A stretch of DNA of 64,000 nucleotides from Tyzzerella sp. (GTDB lineage: Bacteria; Bacillota; Clostridia; Lachnospirales; Lachnospiraceae): contig JAFTWA010000019.1 of the NCBI GenBank assembly GCA_017465565.1, positions 43,409 through 107,408 of the forward strand, given 5' to 3'. Below the pieces are notes generated by a model, which made no database searches, was not told where the DNA came from, and saw only the letters and a list, made by a program, of their open reading frames with translations. Positions 52,540 to 61,393 of this stretch are shown here, piece by piece. Every line of letters starts with the position of its first letter. The first letter of the stretch is position 1. The position numbers and the translations under genes are program-made.

Positions 52540-55185
52540 TTATTCCACCAAACCATATTTAACCTTGATACGATCCATTTTTTCAAGCATCGGTTCAGCG
52601 GCCATCATAATAAAGAGTGCCGTTCCAAAGGCATGAACAAGGTCCATTGGAAGTCCCGTAATGTAATAAGCAAACAAGATTTCTAGTGTTATACTTTCAG
52701 CGGACACCATAAAAGCAGCAGCAGGGTTCATAATACCACCATAAATAATAACAGCGGCAAAGGCACCGAACACTGCAAGAGAAACGCGGGTTCTGCGAAG
52801 CCATCCTTTCTTAAAAAGAACACCTGCAAGAAAGCCGATAATCCCCATCGCAAACATCTGCCACGGTGTCCAAGGACCTTGTGAAAAAAGCATATTGGAT
52901 GTAAGCATTGTAACAGCCCCTACCAGAAATCCTGTTTCACCGCCGAAAGCTACACCTGCGATAATTGTAAGGGCAAGTACGGGTTTGAACTGTGGCAACA
53001 TAAAGAATAAACTTCTACCAGCAATACCAATAGCGCAAAGAACGGCTATGGTAACAAGCTCCCTGGCCTTTGGTTTTCTCCCTTCAAACACGAGCACAAA
53101 AGGCATCATACATTCAAACAACACCAAAAGTGCTACAAGATTATATTGTCGATCATCTAAATAGAAAATTCCAGCAAATATGGTAAGCGGAATGAATAGT
53201 AATATAGCAAATGATGCCGCGATAGTTCGTTTACTTAAATTCCGTTTTTCTCTTGGAGTTTGCACCACAAGTGGTGGTTCACTTCGCCGTCCAATGGCAA
53301 ACAAGAAGACGGATAGTGCTACAAAAAGAACAAGGTAAAGTGAAAGTTGTTCTTTTCCCTCTGAGCTAATACCAGAAACATTTACAAAGGCAGATAAATC
53401 AGTAATACCCGTTGCATATAAGAATACGCCAACTGCTACAAGTCCCGAAATCAGCGCAAGTATTTTGCGCCATAGTATGAGTGGCTGCGGCTTAAAGTTT
53501 ACACTTCTTGGCATAGGTTCAGGCAAAGGTAACACCTCTTTTGAAGTATACTCTTTCTTCTTGACCGTTCCACCACAACAGGAAACGATATCCTCCACCG
53601 TTACCGCTTTCGGGATTACATGACGCGCCATACGGTTTGCAGGAGTCGTATAAAAACTGTTACCCGAAAAGAATTCACGGGGAGTACCTTCTGCCACGAT
53701 ACTTCCATCAAAAAACAGACCGCAACGGTGAGCGTATTCCGTGCAGAAAGTAACATCGTGGCTTACCATTAAGACTGTTACGCCCTGTTCTGTCAAATTG
53801 TTTATAATATCGGCAAAATTCACTTTGAACTCAGCATCAAAACCCTTGGTTGGCTCGTCTAAAAGGAGAATATCTGGTGCAGTAAGTAACACTTTAGCAA
53901 GTGCAGTCCTTTGCTGTTCGCCACCCGAAATGTCATAAGGATGACGGTCAAGAAACGTTTCAAGGTCACAAAGTGCAACAACACGTGCAACTTGTTTATC
54001 CTTTTTTTCTTTCGATACTTTTACTTCCCTCAACGTCTCGTATAGTTCCTCTCGTACTGTTCGCTTCACAAAAAGTGACTGTGGATTTTGTGGAAGCATC
54101 CCAATCTTGCCATTTGTGTGAACGGTACCTCGATAGGCTAAGCGGAGTCCTGAAACAACTTTCAGTGATGTTGTTTTGCCTGCACCATTACCACCGAGTA
54201 TGGCATAAAATTCGCCTCTATGCAATGCGAGAGAAAACCCTTTCACAACATCTGGCAAATCCTTTTCATAACGGAACCAGATTTCCTTACATTCCAAGGA
54301 TATTTCATCACCATAACAATATTCTGATTTTTCAGCCAATGGTAAAATTGGCTTTTCTCTTTTTCGTGCAGTCAAGAAATCACTACCGTCACGAACGGTA
54401 AGGGGACAAGCAAGGTCGGTTTCCAATCCGGCCCACACTCTCATTGCCGTTGGCATCGCAAGAAACATGCCACTATCTTTATCGCGTAAATGAAACCCTA
54501 CCTTTTCAGGTGTATCGTCACAAACAAGTTTGCCGTTTTCCATTACAATCACTCTTGTAGCAAACGGGAATGCTTCCTCTAGACGATGTTCAGTCAGAAT
54601 CACAGTAATACCTAGCTCACGGTTGATTTTTCCAAGTAATGCCAAGAATTCCGAGGCAGCGATAGGATCAAGCTGTGTTGTAGGTTCGTCAAGCACCAAA
54701 ATCTTCGGGCTCATCGCCATGACCGAGGCAAGACTCAAAAGTTGCTTTTGACCACCCGAAAGTTCGGTCACATTTTTATAAAACCAATTTTCTATACCAA
54801 AAAAAGCTGCAACCTCTGCAACACGCCGACGAATCGTAGGTGTATCATATCCTAAACTCTCAAGGCCAAAAGCCAACTCGTGCCACACCTTGTCGGTTAC
54901 AACTTGATTTTCGGGTGACTGCAAAACAAAACCAATCTCCTGTGACTGAATACGCTCATCCGTTTCCACGAGATCTTTTCCGTTAAAAAAAATTCTCCCC
55001 GAAAGAACGCCATGAGGTGTCAGACAAGTTTTGAAGTGGCGAAGTAGTGTTGATTTCCCACATCCTGAAGGACCACAAAGAATCAAAAATTCGCCCTGTG
55101 AAACTTGAAAGGAGATATTATTAAGCGCTTTATTCTCTTGTTCTGGATAAGAAAAACTCACATTTCTGAAATTAAAGTTTTCCAT
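52540..55185 (-). CDS. fused ECF transporter: two EcfA ATPases plus S component
   Basis: An 881-residue fusion. First ATPase, residues about 1-230 (GPSGCGKST, LSGGQKQLLSLASVMA, ILVLDEPT); second ATPase, about 290-520 (GGNGAGKTT, ISGGEQQRTALAKVLL, ILLLDEPT); S component, about 620-881, with eight or so helices (AVLCAIGIAGRSLFFMLPQF, GGETGFLVGAVTMLTSNMLF). ECF systems take up vitamins; the cobalamin riboswitch at the operon head points to corrinoids. GGAGGAGAGAAA before the ATG at 55185, inside the end of ecfT. All three parts in one chain is unusual, since most ECF S components are separate. Confidence 0.88.
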   Translation of the reverse strand: MENFNFRNVSFSYPEQENKALNNISFQVSQGEFLILCGPSGCGKSTLLRHFKTCLTPHGVLSGRIFFNGKDLVETDERIQSQEIGFVLQSPENQVVTDKVWHELAFGLESLGYDTPTIRRRVAEVAAFFGIENWFYKNVTELSGGQKQLLSLASVMAMSPKILVLDEPTTQLDPIAASEFLALLGKINRELGITVILTEHRLEEAFPFATRVIVMENGKLVCDDTPEKVGFHLRDKDSGMFLAMPTAMRVWAGLETDLACPLTVRDGSDFLTARKREKPILPLAEKSEYCYGDEISLECKEIWFRYEKDLPDVVKGFSLALHRGEFYAILGGNGAGKTTSLKVVSGLRLAYRGTVHTNGKIGMLPQNPQSLFVKRTVREELYETLREVKVSKEKKDKQVARVVALCDLETFLDRHPYDISGGEQQRTALAKVLLTAPDILLLDEPTKGFDAEFKVNFADIINNLTEQGVTVLMVSHDVTFCTEYAHRCGLFFDGSIVAEGTPREFFSGNSFYTTPANRMARHVIPKAVTVEDIVSCCGGTVKKKEYTSKEVLPLPEPMPRSVNFKPQPLILWRKILALISGLVAVGVFLYATGITDLSAFVNVSGISSEGKEQLSLYLVLFVALSVFLFAIGRRSEPPLVVQTPREKRNLSKRTIAASFAILLFIPLTIFAGIFYLDDRQYNLVALLVLFECMMPFVLVFEGRKPKARELVTIAVLCAIGIAGRSLFFMLPQFKPVLALTIIAGVAFGGETGFLVGAVTMLTSNMLFSQGPWTPWQMFAMGIIGFLAGVLFKKGWLRRTRVSLAVFGAFAAVIIYGGIMNPAAAFMVSAESITLEILFAYYITGLPMDLVHAFGTALFIMMAAEPMLEKMDRIKVKYGLVE

Positions 55186-56069
55186 TTTCTCTCCTCCTTC
55201 CAATTCATTATGACAGGTGTTATACAAAGAACGAAATAAACAAAATAAAAAGGTATGGTTGTCATATTCAGTAAAGCATATCGGATATTCGGGAAGTAGC
55301 GAAAACCAAAAGCCATTTGCATCGTTCCCGCAAGCAGAAACAGTCCACAAAACGAAAACCAAATCAACGAATATTTGTCGCGCTCGTCAAAACGATAAAT
55401 GGAAAAAGCGCTTCGCCCTTTCAGCCCATACCCCCGGCTTTTCATACTGTCAGCTGTTTCAATGGCATTTTCAAGCGCCCAAGTAATCATAATTGAAAAA
55501 ATAGCAATGGCCGTTTTGGTTCTACTCCAAAGACTACCACTGTAAATATCTCTGCCAATACTTCGTTGTGCTTCCGCTACAGTAGCCATCTGAGTTTTAA
55601 ACTTCGGGACAAAGCGAAGGGACATGCTAAGCACCAGCGATAAAGCAGGAATTACCTTGCCGAACAAATAAATAAATTTATCCGATGTCATCACACGATT
55701 AAAAGATGTGAACCATAGAAGTAATGTTACAAGCATTGTGCCCGCCGAGAATCCGTATAAGATGCTCTCCAGAGTAAGTGGGTTGCCATTACTGAAATAA
55801 AGTAATGTAGTGGTTCCTTCGTGGTTAAATGCCGGATTGATAAATGCAGTTAAAAGCACCATCGGCAAACAATACTTCAGTAAAAACAGCACACTTTTTT
55901 TACCTGTAGTACTTACTGAGTATGTAATCGCACAAACAAGAGCAATCCCTTGCGCCAGCGGATGTGTAAGCACAAGGGAAAATCCTATCACTAATGCAAA
56001 ATAAAGAAAATTTATAAGCGGATGATACGCTGCGAAACTGTCACGCATAGTTATTTCATCCAATCGCAT
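55158..56069 (-). CDS. ecfT: EcfT energy-coupling membrane protein
   Basis: A 303-residue transmembrane protein of the CbiQ/EcfT family with six to seven helices. Conserved coupling helices appear around AEAQRSIGRDIYSG and DSMKSRGYGLKGR, the second of the two Ala-Arg-Gly type motifs that contact the ATPases. It overlaps its neighbours on both sides by 19-28 bases, so it is expressed together with the fused EcfA-S protein. Confidence 0.9.
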   Translation of the reverse strand: MRLDEITMRDSFAAYHPLINFLYFALVIGFSLVLTHPLAQGIALVCAITYSVSTTGKKSVLFLLKYCLPMVLLTAFINPAFNHEGTTTLLYFSNGNPLTLESILYGFSAGTMLVTLLLWFTSFNRVMTSDKFIYLFGKVIPALSLVLSMSLRFVPKFKTQMATVAEAQRSIGRDIYSGSLWSRTKTAIAIFSIMITWALENAIETADSMKSRGYGLKGRSAFSIYRFDERDKYSLIWFSFCGLFLLAGTMQMAFGFRYFPNIRYALLNMTTIPFYFVYFVLCITPVIMNWKEERKWKTLISEM

Positions 56070-57181
56070 CCTATATCTTTACCAAGATTACAGGTGTATC
56101 GCCATTCTACTTTTTCACCATCCGCCAATTGATAACGCGAACATCCATAATTCGGATACCAACCATTTACACGATACATCCACCCTGAAAGTTCTCCGCA
56201 ATCAAATTCATATAGATTATGGATTCCCTCGATATAAGCACTGTTATATATCGGTGTCCACGAAGATTCCAAATGAATCCCTTTTTCCTTACATACACGC
56301 TGAAGCACGTCAAAAACCGATTCCCCCTCATAGAAGGTAACGGTTGTAGGTGCTAAAATTACACCATTGGAAGGAATTAGTTCACGCTTATCAGAATCAA
56401 GGTCTTTTAAGTTGTTAAGTATTGTGGAACACTCAATAGAAAAAGTACAAGTGTAGCTTTTTTTATTATTGATTTCCTGATTCTCTGGTTCTACCGGCAA
56501 AGGCTTGCCTTCGGGAACGGGGTCCGTTTTGTATTTATCCTGATCAGTGGCATTGCCGTCTGAATAAACACGATTATCTGAATCCTTTACGTCGGTAAGA
56601 TAATCATCTGTTTTATTTGTTCCACCAGCATTTTGTTCAGTGTTCTCGGATGAGTTTGTTTCTGTTGAAGAAGCGCTTTCCGAAAACTTGGTGTCATCAG
56701 GTAAAATCTCACATACAGCAACAATCTTATGTACCGATATGTTCAAGATACTCGTCTTACTACCGGTAATCGAAACTGAATACACATGGTTATCTCCTGC
56801 ATAAGCAATGGCGCTATCTGCTGTCCACTTTTCATTCAAATGAATAGAAAGGAGTGCCGGAAACCCGAAATCCTCCGTCTCTGCAAAGGTAATCTTAAGC
56901 CCTGTTTCAGTTTTATTTAAATCAAGAGACAAATTAACATCTCTTGTTTTTTCAAGGTCGCTTCCAAAAACAGTCCACTCATATTTAATGCCGTTGGATT
57001 CGCCAGTTAAGATGGCAATGGCGTTATTGTCTTTCATCTTATCAAGTATACTCTTTTCAATGATTCCATTTTCCGGAATCGCTATCGGCTCTTTTAAATC
57101 CACCTGTGCAAAACTTCCGTCACAAGCCGTAAAAGACAACAAAATAACAATAGTTATGATTAAACTTATGATTCGTTTCAT
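56051..57181 (-). CDS. DUF4430 lipoprotein, probable corrinoid-binding
   Basis: A 376-residue lipoprotein (lipobox FTAC, Cys20). A beta-rich middle part and an Asn/Ser/Glu linker (about 165-235) precede a C-terminal DUF4430 domain (FYEGESVFDVLQRVCKEKGI, SGWMYRVNGWYPNYGCSRYQ, LADGEKVEWRYTC), the fold of the C-terminal part of intrinsic factor and transcobalamin. It should sit outside the cell, facing the ECF transporter encoded next to it. GGAGAATAAT precedes the ATG. Confidence 0.85.
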   Translation of the reverse strand: MKRIISLIITIVILLSFTACDGSFAQVDLKEPIAIPENGIIEKSILDKMKDNNAIAILTGESNGIKYEWTVFGSDLEKTRDVNLSLDLNKTETGLKITFAETEDFGFPALLSIHLNEKWTADSAIAYAGDNHVYSVSITGSKTSILNISVHKIVAVCEILPDDTKFSESASSTETNSSENTEQNAGGTNKTDDYLTDVKDSDNRVYSDGNATDQDKYKTDPVPEGKPLPVEPENQEINNKKSYTCTFSIECSTILNNLKDLDSDKRELIPSNGVILAPTTVTFYEGESVFDVLQRVCKEKGIHLESSWTPIYNSAYIEGIHNLYEFDCGELSGWMYRVNGWYPNYGCSRYQLADGEKVEWRYTCNLGKDIGCDWMK

Positions 57182-57183
57182 TA

Positions 57184-57795
57184 TTATTCTCCCATCACAA
57201 TCTTGCCGTTTCTCACCTTTAAGGTACCACGTGTCATGGCAAGGCTTTCATTTTCGTCCGATGCCGCAAATACAGCATCTTCAAAAATCAAGTCATACAC
57301 ATCTCCACTGCGGACACTTCCTCGCAAGCGAAATCTCAGCCTTAGCACAACGTTATCTTCCTCAGCAAGAAGTTCTTTGCTGAAAGCATTTTTGCCACCA
57401 GTAGTATCAAGGTACATAATATTAATTTTTCCTGTCTTGTTGCATTGTTCTGGGTTACAACTCCACTCAGGTAATGTCTGCCCTATATCGTTCCCTTCGT
57501 TACGGATGAATACATTTCCTTCTTCCACACCAACAAATTCCAAACGCGAAGAATCAAAGGCTATACTCATGCTCGCCGCAGGATAAATAGCTTCTCCAAA
57601 CGATGAAATTGACATATCAAGCAGAATTTCTTCCGTCTCTTGAATGCTGATTTTATGTGGTGTTTCTATAGTGAGTGTAGGAATCTTCTTAACAATCTTA
57701 TCCCAATTCATAAAAAGAAGAAAAACTATCAGTAAAAGTAGTAAAACTACAACTCCTATACCGATAAAAAGTTTCTTTTTTGTTTTTGAATTCAT
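57184..57795 (-). CDS. membrane-anchored cohesin-like protein
   Basis: A 203-residue protein with an N-terminal membrane helix (LFIGIGVVVLLLLLIVFLLF) and an exposed beta-sandwich of about 150 residues: EEILLDMSISSFGEAIYPAA, FDSSRLEFVGVEEG, GKINIMYLDTTGG, VVLRLRFRLRG and YDLIFEDAVFAAS. The pattern is that of cohesin domains, which bind dockerins. The adjacent gene upstream encodes a dockerin. I infer that it tethers that protein to the membrane. AGGAG precedes the ATG at 11 bases. Confidence 0.72.
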   Translation of the reverse strand: MNSKTKKKLFIGIGVVVLLLLLIVFLLFMNWDKIVKKIPTLTIETPHKISIQETEEILLDMSISSFGEAIYPAASMSIAFDSSRLEFVGVEEGNVFIRNEGNDIGQTLPEWSCNPEQCNKTGKINIMYLDTTGGKNAFSKELLAEEDNVVLRLRFRLRGSVRSGDVYDLIFEDAVFAASDENESLAMTRGTLKVRNGKIVMGE

Positions 57796-57814
57796 TGTTC
57801 TTTTGCTCCTGTTG

Positions 57815-60583
57815 CTATTCGTTTGTACTTAAGGTTGTTGCTTTGGTAACAATCATATATTCGCTACCATCCACAAATGCTTCAACAATGCCTAAAGCAT
57901 CAAAGGTGTTAATTCGACTGTCGCTATTTACATTGAGCGCCAAAATCTCATCATCAGAAGGTGTCTCTGTCTTACGAAGCCATGTGTCAACTGCAGCAAG
58001 TGCATCCTGTGCGTTGATTACTCCATCGCCATTTGCATCACCAAAAGTAATCTCGCTTGCGGTATTGTCTGTCAATGTAAAGTTTGCCTTCTTTGCAAAC
58101 TGTGCCATATCAATCGAAGCATCTACTAAAGCCACATAAGTAGAAACACCTGCAGCTTCAGAAATTTCTTTACTGTACTTGAATTCGTATGCATTTGTGC
58201 CATCACTGTATGTAAGTTTGGTGGCATTTTCTATTCCAACTACCGATACGGCAACTGCCTTTTTACCATACGGAATGAGGTCAATATCATCACCAACATA
58301 CAAGCAAACTGCACTGTAAGAAATACCCTTAACAACATCCACAGAACCTGTCGCACTCTCAGTATCCACAACAATCATCGCATTTTCATCTGTAGAATCC
58401 GAAGATAACTTAATAGACATTCCACTAAGATTCATATTTAGTTTATCTCCTTCATTTACAGAGTCCACACGGAAGGTGACCGTAAAGAACTGTCCAGGAA
58501 ATGCATTGCCGCTAACCGTAAGACTGCTATGATTATTGGCATCAAAGTAAACCACGCGGTGTTTTCCGGTATCTGCTTCAAGATTGTAATTTACTGTACC
58601 TCCGTTAAGACGGTTTCCTGCAGTAACTCCAGTTACACTAAGTCCATCAGGAACATTCATAATAAAGTCAATAAGCTTATAGCCTGCCGTATTGTCCCAC
58701 TGGTCAAGACTAATCGTAGCGTTAAATGTTTTACCAATATCATCGGTAATTTCAGCTGGAAGCCCAAGAGTCGCCTTCGGTTTTCCTGCGACAATCTCTG
58801 CCTTATCTGCAAAACTTACATCTGACATATCATAAAGAGCAGTTTTACTATTCATGAAACGGTTATAGGCAACAAGCGCATAGCAAGCCTGATCGGTAGC
58901 CATACCATTTGCAGTTCCTGCAGCAACATGTTTAAAAGCAGCTTCTTCTTCAATGTAATGTGTCAAAAGTGCATCTACAACAGACTTGCCGTTTTTAACA
59001 AAACGCCTATCCGTATCCGGATTAAATCCCCAAGTAGTTGATGCAACGATTACTTGTGCACAACTTTCAGAGTTGGCATCGCCAAAAGAACTATACGTTC
59101 CATCTGCATTTTGAATATTAGAAAGACAAGCAAATGCCTCGTCCGCTGCGGTTGCTACACTTTCTTGACTCTTATATGGATAAAGAGCCTGCAATACCAT
59201 AGCAGTCACATCTGGGTCAGATGCTGTGCCACTAAGCGCCCACCCGCCATCGGAAAGTTGTTTACTTAAAATATGGTCAATGCATTGCTGACGAATCGTA
59301 ATGTCCGTAGTTTGATAGTCATTCGTGTCTAAAGCAATTAGCGCCCAGATAACACCGTTAAGCCCTTGCTTTTTAATCCAATTAAAATCATCGTAAGGCG
59401 TAATAAGGTTCCAATCTCCAACAGCAGTCGCATCTTTTCCTATAGCAGAAAGTGCAACAATTAAACGAGAGTTATCAGTAGATTTTGATTTGTGAAGTGC
59501 ACCGTTTTGTAATGTTACGGAAGATGCTGTTCCATTGACAGTCTCCACGATGCGATTATAATAATCAGCAAAATATGCATGATCCTTTGCAAAATACTCA
59601 CCACGAGCAAGGCCAAGTACCGTCCATTCACCCGCATTGGTTCCAAAAGCAGGAGCTGAAACCGTAGCTGCAAGCTGTGCCATAGTAGCATTCAACACAC
59701 CACTAACATCCTGTGGCTGACGAGGAGTGTCCTGTGCGGTTACTGTAACAACCGCACATGTCGGAGAAGAAACAATATCCTCCATATTCTCTGCACCGTA
59801 TCCACCATCACACCATAAATACCATGTTCCTGCTGTTGGAAATGTGATAGTTCCTTCCCCACTACTGTCGGTAGTAACACTTCCGGCAGCCTCTCCAACA
59901 CTTGTGCCATAATATACTTCGTATCCAGCTTCGTCATAAACAGCAGCTTCTGAACCCATCGCCGAGTAAGAACGAACCAATTTAAAATTCAGTTCGTCAC
60001 CACTGTCTACACTATAATTATGGGTAAAATTACCTTCATCATCTGCAAAATAGTGGAATCCGGTTGCGCTATCACTATAGAAAGCCCAACTCGTATAACC
60101 GGCAACATCCAAGAAGTCGCCAGCTTGTAAAACAAGCTGATCTGCAGTAACTCCCCAACCATTTACTTCTGGATAGATTCCATTGTAGTAATACATTAAA
60201 TTGCAATCTTCGAATCCAAACAATCCCGACTCAAAGAAAATACTTCCTGCACCACCCGAAACAGAAACTGTAGAAAAATCTCCACCTAGAATTGTTTCAT
60301 GAGTGTATATGTAAAGATGAACAGCAGTGATATCATAGTTACCATCGCCGTCGCCGTCATAAAGATAGTCACTTAGTCCGTAATTATTTAAATCGATGGT
60401 GGCAAGCTCTGATAGTGGCACTGTCGCATAAGCCACAGTATTCCCGTTTTGATCTGTGACAAATTGTCCGTCATAACTGACAGAAATATAAACATTTTCA
60501 CTTTCAGTGGCAAATATAGTCGAAGGTATCATTGTAAACACCATTACAATGGCGAGTAAAATGCTTAAAATTCTCTTTTTCAT
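57815..60583 (-). CDS. secreted intrinsic-factor-like protein with cohesin and dockerin
   Basis: A 922-residue exported protein. Order: signal peptide (1-25); beta domain with DUF4430-like LMYYYNGIYPEVNGWGV (about 100-210); an Ig-like segment (215-290); an alpha/alpha toroid (about 305-610; FNWIKKQGLNGVIWALIALD, QLSDGGWALSGTASDPDVTA, QNADGTYSSF) as in transcobalamin/intrinsic factor and prenyltransferase-like folds; a cohesin-like domain (655-790); and a dockerin (862-915) with Ca2+ loops DANGDGVINAQD and NVNSDSRINTFD. No membrane anchor. Likely a corrinoid-binding protein held on the surface by the neighbouring cohesin. AAGGAGACACTTGTA precedes the ATG. Confidence 0.85.
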   Translation of the reverse strand: MKKRILSILLAIVMVFTMIPSTIFATESENVYISVSYDGQFVTDQNGNTVAYATVPLSELATIDLNNYGLSDYLYDGDGDGNYDITAVHLYIYTHETILGGDFSTVSVSGGAGSIFFESGLFGFEDCNLMYYYNGIYPEVNGWGVTADQLVLQAGDFLDVAGYTSWAFYSDSATGFHYFADDEGNFTHNYSVDSGDELNFKLVRSYSAMGSEAAVYDEAGYEVYYGTSVGEAAGSVTTDSSGEGTITFPTAGTWYLWCDGGYGAENMEDIVSSPTCAVVTVTAQDTPRQPQDVSGVLNATMAQLAATVSAPAFGTNAGEWTVLGLARGEYFAKDHAYFADYYNRIVETVNGTASSVTLQNGALHKSKSTDNSRLIVALSAIGKDATAVGDWNLITPYDDFNWIKKQGLNGVIWALIALDTNDYQTTDITIRQQCIDHILSKQLSDGGWALSGTASDPDVTAMVLQALYPYKSQESVATAADEAFACLSNIQNADGTYSSFGDANSESCAQVIVASTTWGFNPDTDRRFVKNGKSVVDALLTHYIEEEAAFKHVAAGTANGMATDQACYALVAYNRFMNSKTALYDMSDVSFADKAEIVAGKPKATLGLPAEITDDIGKTFNATISLDQWDNTAGYKLIDFIMNVPDGLSVTGVTAGNRLNGGTVNYNLEADTGKHRVVYFDANNHSSLTVSGNAFPGQFFTVTFRVDSVNEGDKLNMNLSGMSIKLSSDSTDENAMIVVDTESATGSVDVVKGISYSAVCLYVGDDIDLIPYGKKAVAVSVVGIENATKLTYSDGTNAYEFKYSKEISEAAGVSTYVALVDASIDMAQFAKKANFTLTDNTASEITFGDANGDGVINAQDALAAVDTWLRKTETPSDDEILALNVNSDSRINTFDALGIVEAFVDGSEYMIVTKATTLSTNE

Positions 60584-60600
60584 TACAAGTGTCTCCTTTT

Positions 60601-60828
60601 TTATTTGATATTTTTTGTAACTTTTTTACGTTTCTTTGATTTTTTAGGCATGACCTTTGCTTCCTTTAATCCAGCCGCCTCTAATGCTCTCGGCCAAGGT
60701 CCCAAAAATGCTTTTAAGCGGGAACGAGTAATCTCATCAAAATCCTCTTTTTTCGGAAGTCGTCCCAATTCTTCTGCCTTCTGGCACAAAAGCCCTACCG
60801 CCCAGTTCTTTTTGTCTTCTGATATCAC
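60601..60828 (-). CDS. small basic protein with HNH-associated repeat
   Basis: About 75 residues, first gene of the operon behind the riboswitch. The core (LGRLPKKEDFDEITRSRLKA, FLGPWPRALEAAGL) resembles the helical DNA-binding repeat found in homing-endonuclease-associated proteins; the tail is strongly basic (KKSKKRKK). The GTG at 60828, seven bases after GGAGG, fits better than the ATG at 60834, which is too close to the site. Its link to corrinoid uptake is unknown. Confidence 0.65.
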   Translation of the reverse strand: MISEDKKNWAVGLLCQKAEELGRLPKKEDFDEITRSRLKAFLGPWPRALEAAGLKEAKVMPKKSKKRKKVTKNIK

Positions 60829-60847
60829 TCTCATCCCTCCTTTACAA

Positions 60848-60885
60848 CAAAAAATACTCTTTCAACCCATCAGGCCAAAAGAGTA
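60848..60885 (-). terminator. second leader terminator, next to the ribosome site
   Basis: TACTCTTT and AAAGAGTA form an 8-bp stem with a 15-base loop, then TTTTTTG on the minus strand, ending just before AAAGGAGG. Either a back-up terminator or a translation-blocking structure. Confidence 0.65.
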
Positions 60886-60936
60886 CAATCGATTTACAAC
60901 AAGGCAACACAAATAACACTTTGAGTATTTTGCAAA

Positions 60937-60992
60937 CAAAAAAAGAATGCGTCACCCAAAGCCAACACGTGGCTATAAATCGGTTGCACTCT
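60937..60992 (-). terminator. riboswitch expression-platform terminator
   Basis: On the minus strand AGAGTGC and GCATTCT pair around an inner hairpin (GCCACGTGTTGGC); seven T follow. It lies about 25 bases after the aptamer and is the likely switch point when cobalamin is bound. Confidence 0.7.
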
Positions 60993-61014
60993 TCTCACCA
61001 AAGTTTGTGTTGAA

Positions 61015-61205
61015 CCAAAAAATATGGCAGGTCTCCTGACTTATGATGTGGTAAACCAAGTTACCCCAGGGCATTCCTTCTCAAAACACCAGCATTGCTA
61101 CCCAATGTTTCAATGGAAATATGTCTCCTTCATCAATTACAGTAATGGCGGTTGTTCCGGAATCAAACCGGATTCCCTTTTCGTCTACTAAGTTCACAAC
61201 TGTTC
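61015..61205 (-). promoter_or_regulatory. cobalamin riboswitch
   Basis: The aptamer is recognised by its conserved pieces on the minus strand, in order: AAGGGAATCCGGTT, ATTCCGGAACAACCGCC, ATTACTGTAA, GATGAAG, and the B12 box GTCAGGAGACCTGCC (61026-61040). In known cases adenosylcobalamin or related corrinoids bind and shut off the downstream genes. It stands at the head of the operon for the secreted toroid protein, cohesin, DUF4430 lipoprotein and ECF transporter, which supports a corrinoid substrate. Confidence 0.93.
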
Positions 61206-61247
61206 AAACCATATCTTTCTTAATTTACTATTCAATTCACGCTGGTA

Positions 61248-61275
61248 ATTATACCATATTTTTCATACATTGCAA
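61248..61275 (-). promoter_or_regulatory. promoter of the cobalamin riboswitch operon
   Basis: TTGCAA (61270-61275), 16-base spacer, TATAAT (61248-61253) on the minus strand, about 40 bases before the aptamer. Confidence 0.75.
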
Positions 61276-61347
61276 TATAAAAAAACAAATATAATTCTAG
61301 TATTTTTTAACAAAATATATTTGAACAGTTGAGCTGAAAGAATATGT

Positions 61348-61389
61348 TAAAAACAACCAGTGACAAGGTGATTTACTGTCGCTGGTTGT
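61348..61389 (-). terminator. terminator of the ABC exporter operon
   Basis: On the minus strand ACAACCAGCGACA and TGTCACTGGTTGT form a 13-bp stem (one wobble pair), then TTTTTAAC. It separates the exporter genes from the riboswitch operon. Confidence 0.87.
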
Positions 61390-61393
61390 CTCT

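Noticed and set aside
55186-55362. Longer reading of the fused ECF gene (extra 59 residues at the N-terminus)
   Set aside because: It overlaps ecfT in another frame, and GGAGGAGAG lies just before the ATG at 55185 where ATPase homology begins.
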